The position numbers and the translations under genes are program-made. DNA of 64,000 bases from Prevotella dentasini JCM 15908 (GTDB lineage: Bacteria; Bacteroidota; Bacteroidia; Bacteroidales; Bacteroidaceae): NCBI RefSeq assembly GCF_000614065.1, contig NZ_BAKG01000003.1:1-64000 (forward strand). The letters are read 5' to 3'. Numbering within the stretch: the first letter of the stretch is position 1; every line of letters starts with the position of its first letter. Under the pieces are notes generated by a model. It saw nothing but the letters and a program-made list of their open reading frames with translations. It had not been told where the DNA came from and did no database searches. This document shows, piece after piece, positions 37,634 through 47,318 of the stretch.

Positions 37634-37733
37634 CAGCCAAAATAGAACGAAGAACGGGAGGCAGCCTTCAGACCGCCATGCCGTAGAAGGACATAGACAG
37701 GGGCCTCCTGCCTCCCTCAAAAAGTCATTGACA

Positions 37734-40213
37734 ATGAACTATTCCATCGAAAAGGTAACAATGCTCATAGGTGCGCACCGCCTTGGCGAGGCTGATGCCA
37801 GCATCGGCTTTTTGCTTACCGACAGCCGTTCCTTGTGTTTCCCGGAAGAAACGCTCTTCTTCGCGCTCCGAAGCGAACGCAACGACGGGCACAACTATAT
37901 TCCCGAGCTATACCGCCGGGGCGTGCGCAACTTCGTAGTTGAAAGCCTGCCCGACGGATGGTCGGCACTCTATCCGCAGTCCAACTTCCTCAGGGTTTCC
38001 AACACGCTGGAGGCGTTGCAGCGGCTTGCCGAACGCCACCGCAGCGAGTTCGCTGTTCCCATCGTGGGCATCACGGGGTCGAACGGCAAGACGATGGTCA
38101 AGGAATGGCTCTGTCAGCTGCTTTCGCCACAGATGACGGTTACCCGCTCGCCGCGTAGCTACAATTCGCAGATTGGAGTTCCGCTCTCGGTCTGGCTGCT
38201 CAGCGAGAGCTCGCAGGTGGGCGTGTTCGAGGCAGGCATCAGCGAGCCGGGCGAGATGGCTGCCCTCCGCGACATCATACAGCCGACCATCGGCGTGCTG
38301 ACGGCACTGGGCGACGCCCATCAGGAGAACTTCCCAACCTTGGAAGCCAAGTGCAGGGAGAAGCTCGTCCTCTTCCGCGACACTCAGGCCATAGTCTATC
38401 CGGCAGATGATGAGACGATAGCCGCCTGCGTCGGCGTGCTCGACTATAAGGGCGAGCGGCTGTCGTGGTCGGAGAGAGACGACAAGGCGGCTTTCCATAT
38501 CCGCTCCGTTGAGAAGAAAGACATCAGTACGACCATCAGCTATGTATGGAAGGGTGAAAGGGAAGGAGCATACACGCTGCCGTTCATCGACGATGCCAGC
38601 ATCAGCAACTCCATCACCTGTGCCGTCGTGTCGCTGAGGCTCGGCGTCAGTCCCGAGGCCCTTGCGGAGCGGATGCTGCGGCTTGAGCCGGTCGCCATGC
38701 GCCTTGAGGTGAAGGAGGGGCAGCACGGCTGCACGCTCATCAACGATTCGTACAACTCCGACGTAAACTCCCTCGACATTGCCCTCGACTTTATGAACCG
38801 CCGCCCCGACTACAAGGGGCGCAGGCGTACACTCATCCTCAGCGATATCTTCCAGACGGGAGAAAACGAGAAGAGTCTTTATCAGGAAGTGGCCGACCTC
38901 AGCGAGAAGCGCGGTGTGGAGAAGTTCATCGGCATCGGCACGGCATTGCAGGCGCAGCGTGCTGCCTTTCGCCATCTGCGCGAAAAGTATTTCTTCGCTA
39001 CCGTTACCGACTTCATTCACAGCAGGGAGTTCCGGAGCCTGCACGACGAGGTGATTCTGCTGAAAGGGGCGCGCCCGTTCGGATTCGACCGGCTGACGGA
39101 GCTTCTGGTAAAGAAAGTACACGAGACAGTGCTCGAGGTCAACCTCAATGCCGTCGTCGGTAATCTCAACTGGTATCGCTCTCTGATGAGGCCGGAGACC
39201 AAGCTCGTCTGTATGATTAAGGCGGACGCCTATGGTGCAGGTGCGGTGGAGATAGCCAAGACACTGCAAGACCACCGCGTGGACTACCTTGCCGTTGCCG
39301 TTGCCGACGAGGGTGTAACGCTCCGAAAGAACGGCATTACGAGCAACATCATGATAATGAACCCGGAAATGTCGTCGTTCAAGACGCTTTTCGACTACGA
39401 CCTCGAACCTGAGGTGTATAGCTTCCGCCTGCTCGATGCCCTTGTCAGGGCTGCCCGGAAGGAGGGTATCACGGGATTTCCTGTCCATATCAAGCTCGAT
39501 ACGGGCATGCACCGCCTCGGATTCAATCCCGATACGGACATGGACAGGCTCATAGACCGGCTGAAACATCAGAACGCCGTCATTCCCCGTTCGGTCTTCT
39601 CCCACTTTGTCGGGTCGGACAGCGACGGGTTCGACGATTTCTCCGCCGGTCAGTTTGCCCGTTTCGATGCCGGGAGCAAGAAGTTGCAGGCATCGTTCAG
39701 CCACAGGATTCTCCGCCATATAGACAACTCTGCCGGCATAGAGCACTTCCCGGGACGGCAGTTGGACATGTGCCGGCTGGGGCTGGGGCTTTACGGTATC
39801 AATCCGCGCAACAACGAAATCATCAACAATGTATCGACGCTCAAGACGACCATACTTCAGCTCCGGCACGTTCCGGCAGGCGAGACGGTAGGGTATTCGC
39901 GTCGCGGAACGACAGACCGCGACAGCGTCATCGCCGCTATTCCTATCGGATATGCCGACGGACTCAACCGCAGGTTGGGCAACCGGCACTGCTATTGTCT
40001 GGTAAACGGGGAGAAGGCAGAGTACGTCGGCAACATCTGCATGGACGTTGCGATGATTGATGTTACGGGCATTGACTGCAAGGAGGGGATATGGTCGAGA
40101 TATTCGGCGACCATCTGCCCGTTACGGTCTTGAGCGATGTGCTCGAAACGATTCCCTATGAGGTGCTGACAACGGTCAGCAACCGTGTGAAGCGAGTGTA
40201 TTTTCAGGATTAG
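37734..40213 (+). pseudogene. MurF-Alr fusion: UDP-MurNAc-tripeptide--D-Ala-D-Ala ligase / alanine racemase, frameshifted near the 3' end
   Basis: This fusion makes D-alanine and adds D-Ala-D-Ala to the peptidoglycan precursor. The MurF half (about residues 1-450) shows GITGSNGKT and the ligase NDSYNSD site. The alanine racemase half begins at ETVLEVNLNAVVGNLNWYRSL, with the PLP lysine at Lys496 (MIKADAYGAG) and later GLYGINPRN and GNICMDVAMIDVT. The first frame stops at 40133. One extra G in the run at 40085-40088 restores CKEGDMVEIFGDHLPVTVLSDVLETIPYEVLT...VYFQD to a stop at 40211-40213. The product is then about 826 residues, as expected. The ATG at 37734 is preferred over an in-frame TTG at 37728. 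Confidence 0.9.
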
Positions 40214-40239
40214 TGCGAGGCTGGCCGATGACAGACGAG

Positions 40240-40276
40240 GATGCCGCCCTTCCTGATAGTCAGGAAGGGCGGCATC
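40240..40276. terminator. 17-bp perfect hairpin between convergent genes
   Basis: Positions 40240-40256 pair without mismatch with 40260-40276 around a three-base loop. It lies 26 bases past the alr stop and before the 3' end of the minus-strand Nudix gene. The flanking T run is weak, so it may stabilise or stop both transcripts. Confidence 0.6.
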
Positions 40277-40391
40277 TTCTGTTGGTATATCGTCTGCGTT
40301 TTGTCCGTTAGCCGGACGGCCGGAACAGTGTGTCCGTGATTCGGAGGGGGCTGTTCAGGTTGGAGAAACGGGCCGTTGTGCCCTTGGCAGA

Positions 40392-40850
40392 TTACTTTTC
40401 GTCCATACGGCCTTGTACTTCTGCAATGCAGATTCTGTCGGTTGCCTGTCTGAGGATTTCCTGATGGTCGAACGCCAGTTGGGGTAACGCTTTCAGCGGA
40501 AACCATTCGGCCTTGGCGGCATCGTCGGTTCCTGTGGCCTCTATGGGATGGTCGAGAACCGTATAGTAGGCAACGGTGATGACTCGCTCGCGCGGGTCGC
40601 GGTCTACGGCGTCGAACGCGCCAATCTGATGGAGCTTTCCTACGGTTAGTCCTGTCTCTTCTTTCAGTTCTCGTCGGGCTGCGTCGGCTGTGGTCTCGTT
40701 TATTTCCATGAATCCGCCGGGGAACGCCCATTGCCCCTTGCAGGGATTGTTCTTTCGCTGAATGAGCAGGATTTTCATGCCGTCATTCGTGTGTGCAAAC
40801 ACGAGACAGTCGGCCGTAACGGCCGGATGAGGGTATCTGTAAGTGTACAT
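40392..40850 (-). CDS. Nudix hydrolase
   Basis: The 152-residue protein has a complete Nudix box (GFMEINETTADAARRELKEETG: G-x5-E-x7-REx2EExG), which binds metal and cleaves nucleoside-diphosphate-linked substrates. The N-terminal TADCLVFAHTNDGMKILLIQRKNNPCKGQWAFPGG and the C-terminal AKAEWFPLKALPQLAFDH point to the ADP-ribose/ADP-sugar pyrophosphatase-like branch, but the substrate cannot be fixed. It is alone on the minus strand, diverging from the GSCFA gene. Confidence 0.88.
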   Translation of the reverse strand: MYTYRYPHPAVTADCLVFAHTNDGMKILLIQRKNNPCKGQWAFPGGFMEINETTADAARRELKEETGLTVGKLHQIGAFDAVDRDPRERVITVAYYTVLDHPIEATGTDDAAKAEWFPLKALPQLAFDHQEILRQATDRICIAEVQGRMDEK

Positions 40851-40881
40851 CGGGTAAGTGCTTTAAGTGTCATTGTCAGTA

Positions 40882-40889
40882 CAAAAGTA
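40882..40889 (-). promoter_or_regulatory. candidate -7 box of the Nudix gene
   Basis: Minus-strand TACTTTTG, 31 bases upstream of the start codon. No clear -33 element. Confidence 0.5.
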
Positions 40890-40933
40890 TAAAAATATTC
40901 CTATAGAGCTGTCTTCCTCTGTTTATTTTTTAT

Positions 40934-40941
40934 TAACTTTG
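40934..40941 (+). promoter_or_regulatory. -7 box of the GSCFA gene
   Basis: TAACTTTG ends only five bases before the proposed ATG at 40947, so the transcript would be almost leaderless or a slightly later start is used. Confidence 0.4.
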
Positions 40942-40946
40942 TAGCT

Positions 40947-41752
40947 ATGGATTTCAGAACCATAGTCAATCTGCCACGCCCGGCGTTTGAATTGCATCCC
41001 TGCGAACGGATGCTGTTTGTTGGCTCGTGCTTTGCTGACAATATCGGCCGGCGATTCAGCGAAGAACGTTTTCGCACGGTGGTCAATCCTTTTGGCGTGA
41101 TGTACAATCCGGTGTCCATCCTCCATACTGTAGATAAGGTGGAGGGGACTTTCGATACGGTCGTTATCACGCTGGGAACCAACCACGTATATATAGAAAA
41201 GGAGACGGGTGAGATAGTGGATAACTGCCGGAAACGTCCCCAACGGCTTTTTGAGGAGCGGGAACTATCGGTAGAAGAATGTGTGGAAGCCTTGAAAGTG
41301 CCGTTGGGAAAGTCCTGCACAGAAATCCGTCAGCACGGTTTATCCTGACCGTCAGCCCTATCCGCTATGCCAAGTACGGCTATCATGGGAGTCAGCTCTC
41401 CAAGTCAGTCCTCCTCTTGGCAGCCGACAGGTTGACTAAACTCTATGGGGACACGGTTTATTACTTCCCTGCCTACGAGATTGTCAACGACGAACTGCGC
41501 GACTATCGCTTTTATAAGGCCGACATGCTTCATCCTACCGATCAGGCGGTGGAGTATATTTGGGAACGCTTGGCAGCAGTCTGCTTCTCTGAAGCGGCCC
41601 GGGAGTTTCTGCGGGAATGGAGTCCTGTGAAGGCGGCTCTGGCGCATCGTCCTTTCCATCCCGAGAGCGAGGAGTACAAGGCGTTCATAGCCGGCGTGCG
41701 AGAAAAGGAAAGAAAGCTGATGGCTAAGTACGGAATCTGTACTGAAACATAA
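40947..41752 (+). pseudogene. GSCFA-domain (SGNH-like) protein, frameshifted
   Basis: The naming motif is visible in MLFVGSCFADNIGRRF (about residues 24-39), followed by NPFGVMYNPVSI and VVITLGTNHVYI. The downstream frame has NPSARFILTVSPIRYAKYGYHGSQLSKSVLLLAADRL and FPAYEIVNDELRDYRFYKADMLHPTDQAVEYIW. Both are standard GSCFA blocks, a bacterial family thought to be SGNH-type hydrolases. One extra A in the AAA run at 41295-41297 joins the frames (EALKSAVGKVLHRNPSARFIL) into a protein of about 268 residues. The natural substrate is unknown. Confidence 0.82.
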
Positions 41753-41849
41753 GAATGGCCATGTTGTGGCTGCCTGCGCATGTAGTCAAGGTCTGGCCCT
41801 GAATAGAAAAAGAAAACAAGGAAAGTTCCTTATATTATAGCATTTGCTT

Positions 41850-42278
41850 ATGACTGAAGACACTATAATCTCGCTCCTGACCCGGCACGGTGTCAAGCCG
41901 ACCGCCAACCGGCTGCTGATAGCAGGTGCGCTGGCTGCTGAAAGCTATCCAATGTCGATGAAAGAACTGGAAGTAAAGCTGCAGACTATAGATAAGTCGG
42001 GCATCTTCAGGACGCTGACGCTCTTCCGCAATCACCATTTGGTACATCAGGTGGAGGATGGCAACGACGTTGTACGTTATGAATTGTGCCTTAGCCATAA
42101 CGAGGATCACGACGAAGACATGCACGTCCATTTCTATTGCGAGCATTGTCATCGCACGTATTGCCTCAGCGACATCCCCGTCCCCAAAGTTCAGCTGCCC
42201 GAAGACTATGTTCTCCAGACCGTAAACTTTATGGTCAAGGGGTTGTGCCCCCAATGCTCACGGAAGAAGCTCCTATAA
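41850..42278 (+). CDS. Fur-family transcriptional regulator
   Basis: The 142-residue metalloregulator has a winged-helix N-terminal half (RHGVKPTANRLLIAGALAA, SMKELEVKLQTIDKSGIFRTLTLFRNHHLVHQV). The metal-sensing half has a His/Asp-rich stretch (LSHNEDHDEDMHVHFYCEHCHRTYCL) and two CxxC zinc-site pairs (CEHC and CPQC). Whether it senses iron, zinc or peroxide cannot be decided; the spacing resembles Zur/PerR-like Fur relatives. The ATG at 41850 is chosen over an in-frame TTG at 41844. No Fur-box is obvious upstream. Confidence 0.85.
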   Translation: MTEDTIISLLTRHGVKPTANRLLIAGALAAESYPMSMKELEVKLQTIDKSGIFRTLTLFRNHHLVHQVEDGNDVVRYELCLSHNEDHDEDMHVHFYCEHCHRTYCLSDIPVPKVQLPEDYVLQTVNFMVKGLCPQCSRKKLL

Positions 42279-42371
42279 TGCAGCTATGGGTATAGTCATA
42301 TAGGGCCATTTATGACGGACATTGGAGGAAGCAGCGTATAGAAATGAGCTTGCAAAGTATGCTTTTGTGAG

Positions 42372-42779
42372 CTATTTCATAATCTCTTTCAGTGGTCTCA
42401 TCACAAATTCACGCTCCTCCATCAGAGGGTGGGGGACTTTCAGGTCAGGTTCGTTGATATGTAGGTCGTCATAGAGCAGGATGTCAATATCGATGATGCG
42501 GTCTTCGTATCGCCCGTTGACCGACTTGTGCGTGCGCCCCATTTCCCTTTCTATCCGTTGTGTTTGCTCCAGCAGCTGACGGGGTGCGAGCTGGGTGTCA
42601 ACGCAGACACAGGCATTGAGAAACTTGTTGGGGCTGTCGAATCCCCATGGTTCAGTCTCAAAAAAAGACGATTGAAGCACAATGTCCCCAATCGTCTCGT
42701 TTATTTTACCGATGGTCTCGTGCATGATTGCCTTGCGATTGCCAAGGTTGGAGCCAAGACCTAAATATACTGTGTGCAT
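42372..42779 (-). CDS. folK: 2-amino-4-hydroxy-6-hydroxymethyldihydropteridine pyrophosphokinase
   Basis: FolK pyrophosphorylates hydroxymethyldihydropterin in folate synthesis. The 135-residue protein has the family motifs LGLGSNLGNR near the N-terminus, ETEPWGF, and RYEDRIIDIDILLYDD with the metal-binding aspartates, plus VPHPLMEEREFVM. It is the last gene of the ftsX-to-folK operon, 10 bases after queA. Confidence 0.94.
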   Translation of the reverse strand: MHTVYLGLGSNLGNRKAIMHETIGKINETIGDIVLQSSFFETEPWGFDSPNKFLNACVCVDTQLAPRQLLEQTQRIEREMGRTHKSVNGRYEDRIIDIDILLYDDLHINEPDLKVPHPLMEEREFVMRPLKEIMK

Positions 42780-42789
42780 GTTTCGTTGC

Positions 42790-43974
42790 TTAATCGTTCA
42801 AAATCAGCAGTGCATCACCGAAGCAGCCAAAGTTGTATCCTGCCTTGACGGCCTTGTCATACGCTTCCATGACAAGGTCGTAACCGCCAAAGGCAGCTGT
42901 TTCCATCAGCAGGGTGGAATAAGGATGATAGAAGTTTACGAGCATGGAATCGGCCAAGCCAAAGTCGTATGGAGGGAAAATGAACTTGTTGGTCCATCCG
43001 TCATACTCTTTCAGAAGTCCGTCTGTGCCGACCGCTGTTTCCGTGGCTTTCACTACACTGGCCCCAACCGCGCAGACATGGTGGCCTTCGCGCTTCGTGT
43101 CATTGACCGTCTGGCAGGCCTTGGCATCTATGTGCATCTCCTCGGAGTCCATTTTATGCTTGGTCAGGTCTTCCACTTCAATGTCATGGAAATTGCCTAA
43201 GCCACAATGAAGGGTAATGAAAGCTGCTTTCAGTCCGCGTATTTCCATCATCTTCATCATCTGGTCTGAGAAGTGGATGTTGGTGCCCGGTGCCGTTACG
43301 GCTCCTTCCTTGGCAGCAAAGACACTCTGGAAGTTCTCCATATCCTCGGCATCTGCATGCGCAAAGTCTTCTCCCTCCACTTTCGGCCGGTTGTCTATGA
43401 TGTAACGAGGGAGCGGAGCTTCGCCGAGCGCATAGAGTTCGCGCTTGAATTCTTCGTGCGGACAATCATACAGAAAACGAAGGGTTCTTCCTCGCGAAGT
43501 GGTGTTGTCTATCACTTCGGCTACCATTGTCCCCGACTCATCGAAAAAGAGCTTGTTCCCGATACGGATTTTCCGGGCAGGCTCTACCAGCACGTCCCAG
43601 AGCCGCATCTCTTGATTCAGTTCACGGAGCAGGAATACTTCAATCTTCGCATCTGTCTTTTCCTTTGTGCCATAGAGGCGTGCCGGGAATACCTTTGTAT
43701 CGTTGAAGATGAATGTATCACCCTCATTGAAGTAGTTGAAAACATCCTTAAAACGGATGTAATCTTCTTCCGTGGCCTTCCCTTTCACCTCTTTGTTGTA
43801 CATTTCTATGGTCTGCGACTTGCGGTGCAACACCATTAGGCGAGCCTCATCACGGCGAGTTATCTTGAAGACTTGGGTAGAACCGTCGTTCCGCGTCAAT
43901 GTGCGCTCGGACGAATGTGGGTACAAAGCCACCTGTTCTTTGGGCAGATTGAATTTGAATTGTGAAAGCTTCAT
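42790..43974 (-). CDS. queA: S-adenosylmethionine:tRNA ribosyltransferase-isomerase
   Basis: QueA transfers and isomerises the ribosyl part of SAM to preQ1 in tRNA, making epoxyqueuosine. The 394-residue protein shows SQFKFNLPKEQVALYP, FIFNDTKVFPARLYGTK, ALGEAPLPRYI and the C-terminal YDLVMEAYDKAVKAGYNFGCFGDALLIL. It is longer than many QueA proteins because of insertions, which is seen in Bacteroidales. It lies 10 bases upstream of folK and 122 bases after truB. Confidence 0.93.
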   Translation of the reverse strand: MKLSQFKFNLPKEQVALYPHSSERTLTRNDGSTQVFKITRRDEARLMVLHRKSQTIEMYNKEVKGKATEEDYIRFKDVFNYFNEGDTFIFNDTKVFPARLYGTKEKTDAKIEVFLLRELNQEMRLWDVLVEPARKIRIGNKLFFDESGTMVAEVIDNTTSRGRTLRFLYDCPHEEFKRELYALGEAPLPRYIIDNRPKVEGEDFAHADAEDMENFQSVFAAKEGAVTAPGTNIHFSDQMMKMMEIRGLKAAFITLHCGLGNFHDIEVEDLTKHKMDSEEMHIDAKACQTVNDTKREGHHVCAVGASVVKATETAVGTDGLLKEYDGWTNKFIFPPYDFGLADSMLVNFYHPYSTLLMETAAFGGYDLVMEAYDKAVKAGYNFGCFGDALLILND

Positions 43975-44096
43975 ATTTCTATTTGAGGAGTTAAGGTGTT
44001 CAGGTATGTCTGTTTATCTCCTTGCGTCATCCAAGGGGACAAGCGGCAATGCCTGTTGAAACCTTTTACTTTTATATTCTTGTATGCTTTATCTCT

Positions 44097-44795
44097 TTAC
44101 TTCTCTATTTCCTGCTGCTGGAGCCATTCGTCGAAATGCTCGTAATCGACACAATTCTCCACCCTAATTTCGCCTACACGGGTACGGCGGAGAGCCGTCA
44201 GGTAGGCTCCGCTATTCAGAGCTCGGCCCAAATCGCGTGCAAGGGCACGTATATAGGTGCCTTTTCCACAGACTACACGAATCATCAGCTGCATTTTTTC
44301 AGTATCAAAATCCGTGATTTCAATCTCGTCTATATGTATGTTTTTGGGTTTCAATGTAACATCCTTACCTCTCCGACGGTAGTCAAAAGCACGCTTTCCA
44401 TCTACTTTTACAGCACTGTAAGTAGGCGGAATTTGTTCAATATCACCCATAAAGAGTGGCAATGTCTGCTCTATCAGTTCACGGGTAATGTGTTCTGTCG
44501 GAAAGGTTTCGTTCACTTCATGCTCCATATCGTAGCTCGGAGTAGTTGCACCCAGCTGAATGGTTGCCGCATATTCCTTTGTGTGGGCCTGCAAGGTCTC
44601 TATCTGTTTGGTCATCTTGCCCGTAGCAAGTATCAGGACTCCTGTTGCCAAAGGGTCAAGTGTACCGGCATGTCCGATTTTCACCTTTCCGTCGTTCGCC
44701 TGTGTGCAGAGATAGCGCACGTGTGCCAACGCCTTGAAGCTCGTAATGCCGTATGGTTTGTCTATCGGGATAATGGTTCCCTCTTTGAAATTCAT
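44097..44795 (-). CDS. truB: tRNA pseudouridine(55) synthase
   Basis: TruB makes pseudouridine-55 in the T-loop of tRNAs. The 232-residue protein has the catalytic GHAGTLDPLATGVLILATGKMTKQ segment with the active Asp, TYSAVKVDGKRAFDYRRRG, and CGKGTYIRALARDLG. It lacks the extra C-terminal PUA domain of E. coli TruB. It is 27 bases downstream of uppP on the same strand. Confidence 0.94.
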   Translation of the reverse strand: MNFKEGTIIPIDKPYGITSFKALAHVRYLCTQANDGKVKIGHAGTLDPLATGVLILATGKMTKQIETLQAHTKEYAATIQLGATTPSYDMEHEVNETFPTEHITRELIEQTLPLFMGDIEQIPPTYSAVKVDGKRAFDYRRRGKDVTLKPKNIHIDEIEITDFDTEKMQLMIRVVCGKGTYIRALARDLGRALNSGAYLTALRRTRVGEIRVENCVDYEHFDEWLQQQEIEK

Positions 44796-44822
44796 AGGAA
44801 TGGCGGTTTAGAAGTGTTAGTG

Positions 44823-45839
44823 TTAATCTACCATGTTCAACGAAACACCCGATAGCAATATCGCAAGGATGATTCCGCCAACGATGATACGATACCAGCC
44901 AAACGCCTTAAAGCCATATTTGGCAAGGAAATCGACAAACCATTTCATCGCAAGGAGAGCCACAATGAAAGAGACCACACAGCCAACGGCAAGCATTGTC
45001 AGATTGTCGGAGGTAGCCCAAGAGCTGTCTCCCCTCAATAAGTCAATCAAATCGAGTAGCGTTGCCCCCGCCATAGTGGGTACGGCAAGGAAGAAGGAGA
45101 ACTCTGCTGCACGGCGGCGGGTAAGTCCGCATGCCATGCCACCGACGATTGTAGACATGGAACGGCTCATGCCCGGTATTACCGAAAGGCACTGAAACAT
45201 ACCGATATGAAATGCGCGCTTTTCGTTGACGATATTCTCGTCTGCTCCCTTGTTGAAAATCTTATCGCAAAAGAGCATGAAAATTCCACCCAAAACCAGT
45301 GTTACGGCTACGACCCAGACAGAGTCGAGCAACCAGTCAAGCAGACCGCTCTTCTTGGCAAGAAGTCCCACAATCACCGCAGGAATGACTCCAACGACAA
45401 GCAACCAATAGAATTGCAGTCGTTCTATGAAGATTCTGAGTACAAACCCCAGTACCACCACCGTCAAAGCTACAATAGCGGCTGTCAGCAGTCCCGTCAG
45501 GAAAACGCCTTTGATAAGGGAATAGCCTGCTATGCAGCCCCCAACGAATCCTGTCAGCACCCCCCAATACCACCAGTACTTCTTTATGAATTTGCCAAAT
45601 AGGGAGTTTTCGGCAATGACCGGATTGCTTTCAAGTTTGAAGAAACGTTTCCAGTACAGGCAGACTACCGAGAGGATGGCCCCGAACTGAATGATAAACG
45701 TAAAGGCATGGACAAACTCATTGCCCTGTGGTACTCCGAGAAGATTCTGAGTGATAATCATGTGGCCCGTAGACGAGACAGGAAGAAACTCCGTCAGTCC
45801 CTCCACGATAGAGATAATAATGGTCTGTAGCAGTGTCAT
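44823..45839 (-). CDS. uppP: undecaprenyl-diphosphatase UppP/BacA
   Basis: UppP dephosphorylates undecaprenyl pyrophosphate to recycle the cell-wall lipid carrier. The membrane protein has the BacA signatures near the start (SIVEGLTEFLPVSSTGHMIIT) and in the middle (CLSVIPGMSRSMSTIVGGMACGLTRRRAAEFSFFLAVP). At 338 residues it is longer than the usual 265-280. The extra length lies in the region between the two signatures (about residues 55-150) and adds hydrophobic segments. Its ATG overlaps the stop of the DUF3098 gene. Confidence 0.92.
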   Translation of the reverse strand: MTLLQTIIISIVEGLTEFLPVSSTGHMIITQNLLGVPQGNEFVHAFTFIIQFGAILSVVCLYWKRFFKLESNPVIAENSLFGKFIKKYWWYWGVLTGFVGGCIAGYSLIKGVFLTGLLTAAIVALTVVVLGFVLRIFIERLQFYWLLVVGVIPAVIVGLLAKKSGLLDWLLDSVWVVAVTLVLGGIFMLFCDKIFNKGADENIVNEKRAFHIGMFQCLSVIPGMSRSMSTIVGGMACGLTRRRAAEFSFFLAVPTMAGATLLDLIDLLRGDSSWATSDNLTMLAVGCVVSFIVALLAMKWFVDFLAKYGFKAFGWYRIIVGGIILAILLSGVSLNMVD

Positions 45840-46081
45840 TATACCTCCGCGTCGTTGGCATCTTTCGGTCTGTATATGATGGCACCGATGATGGAAATGA
45901 ATCCTATAAAAGTAACGACGGGGGCAACCTTTATGTGCATGGCACTGAAAATGCCCGGGTCAAATGTCGTTTCATTTGAGTTCCCACCACTCATCAGCAC
46001 AAAGCCGATGATAACCACGGCCAGTCCGATAGCCAACAAGATGAAGTTGACCTTGCCAAAAGCTAAATTTCTCTTATCCAT
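45839..46081 (-). CDS. DUF3098 family membrane protein
   Basis: The 80-residue protein has two membrane segments (about 12-30 and 50-68) and the FGKVNFILLAIGLAVVIIGFVLMSGG start of the Bacteroidota DUF3098 family. It always tends to lie between ftsX and uppP in this phylum, as here. Function is unknown; the context suggests the cell envelope or division. It overlaps uppP by one base. Confidence 0.88.
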   Translation of the reverse strand: MDKRNLAFGKVNFILLAIGLAVVIIGFVLMSGGNSNETTFDPGIFSAMHIKVAPVVTFIGFISIIGAIIYRPKDANDAEV

Positions 46082-46204
46082 ATTCTGTTGTTTCGATGTC
46101 TAAGAACCTGAAAGGCGACAGTGAATTTCCGTAACCGGCATGGCCGACACGGGGCAACGCCTGTCAGATTCTTTTCCCTTCTGCTATTTTACTTCTTATA
46201 TTCC

Positions 46205-47083
46205 TTATATCTTATGCAGGTCGCCGGCTTTCATCTGTAAGAATTTGTTGACAGAAAGCCAAGAGCAAAAGAAGGTGATAATGATGCCAAAGGCCAACAT
46301 GACAGCCGCTGTAATAGCGAGCACCTCCCAGTTCAGCACTACCGATATTTCAGAATCGTACTGATAAAGGAAGTACATGCCGATGCCAAGTACAACAATG
46401 GCCATCACGGCAGAGATAAATCCCTCGATGACCGCACGGCGGAGGAAAGGCAGGCGGATAAAGTTCCACGAAGCACCGACGAGTTTCATCGTATGGATAG
46501 TGAAACGACGGGCGTAGACGCTCAGGCGGATGGTATTGTTAATCAGCGAGAATGAAACCACTGTCAGCAGTCCGGCGATAATGAGCAACACCAGTCCAAT
46601 CTTTCCCAATGTCCGATTGACGCTTTCTATCAGGTCCTGCCGATAGGTTATATCGCTCACCCCACGATAGGCGCGAAGCTCTTTGGAAATCCACTTGATG
46701 GAGTCGTTGTTGGCATAGTTGGCTTTCAGCTGCACCTCTATTTCTGCCGTAAACGGGTTTTCCCCTGCAAACTCGGCAGGATTTGCCCCCAGTTCCTTCG
46801 TGCCCTCCTTGAGGGCTTGCTCCTTGCTGATATAGCTGATACTGTTGATATACTCCAATCCTTCCACGCGGTTGCAGAGCTGTGCCCCCTCCTCGTTGCT
46901 CATGTCGGGCTGAAGAATCATTGTCAGCGTAAGATTCTCCTTGACGTATGAACTGAGATTGCGACTTGTAAACACGGTAAGTACCACCATGCCGATAAGT
47001 ATAAGCACCATTGCCGTGCTTATACATAGTGTAACAACCTGCAGACTGTGATGACTGCGGGCCTTATTTCGTCTTTTTGCCAT
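46205..47083 (-). CDS. ftsX: cell division protein FtsX
   Basis: FtsX is the permease-like partner of FtsE and passes signals to cell-wall hydrolases at the septum. The 292-residue protein has an N-terminal membrane segment (about 18-42), a periplasmic domain (NLSSYVKENLTLTMILQPDMSNEEGAQL...), then three more segments with LIAGLLTVVSFSLINNTIRLSVYARRFTIHTMKLVGAS, typical of FtsX. ftsE is not adjacent, which is normal in Bacteroidota. It is first in the operon, behind a near-perfect promoter. Confidence 0.92.
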   Translation of the reverse strand: MAKRRNKARSHHSLQVVTLCISTAMVLILIGMVVLTVFTSRNLSSYVKENLTLTMILQPDMSNEEGAQLCNRVEGLEYINSISYISKEQALKEGTKELGANPAEFAGENPFTAEIEVQLKANYANNDSIKWISKELRAYRGVSDITYRQDLIESVNRTLGKIGLVLLIIAGLLTVVSFSLINNTIRLSVYARRFTIHTMKLVGASWNFIRLPFLRRAVIEGFISAVMAIVVLGIGMYFLYQYDSEISVVLNWEVLAITAAVMLAFGIIITFFCSWLSVNKFLQMKAGDLHKI

Positions 47084-47118
47084 TCCTAAAAAAGCGTATA
47101 ATACAATGTATTTGGATA

Positions 47119-47149
47119 CAAAGGTACGGTAAAAGCGAGGAAAAACAAA
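47119..47149 (-). promoter_or_regulatory. promoter of ftsX operon
   Basis: Minus-strand TTTG (47146-47149), 19 bases and TACCTTTG (47119-47126), matching the consensus fully. It is 36 bases before the ftsX start. Confidence 0.82.
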
Positions 47150-47220
47150 AGAATTTAGGCTTTATTTAGAGTTGCACAAAGTTTTCTCTGCAACCTCCGA
47201 ACTAAACAATTTATTTATCT

Positions 47221-47228
47221 TACCTTTG
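47221..47228 (+). promoter_or_regulatory. -7 box of the radical SAM gene
   Basis: TACCTTTG followed by C, about 90 bases before the start codon; -33 not convincing. Confidence 0.45.
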
Positions 47229-47318
47229 CTTGAGAATATTGTGCCCGGCGGATTCACCCCGTCGGTGTATCAAATTTCGCGTCCCGTTATTTTTCAATCT
47301 CATATTCATACAATCATT

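Larger units (their letters stand above)
36994..37733. other. large intergenic region with the composite element
   Basis: The 740-base gap contains the receptor's terminator (37060), the composite repeat element (37216-37403), and the promoter region of murF-alr near its right end. No gene is supported between 37404 and 37733. Confidence 0.65.

Noticed and set aside
37908..39989. 693-residue open frame on the minus strand
   Set aside because: It is antisense to murF-alr and shows no recognisable motif; long antisense frames are expected from the codon bias of this gene.
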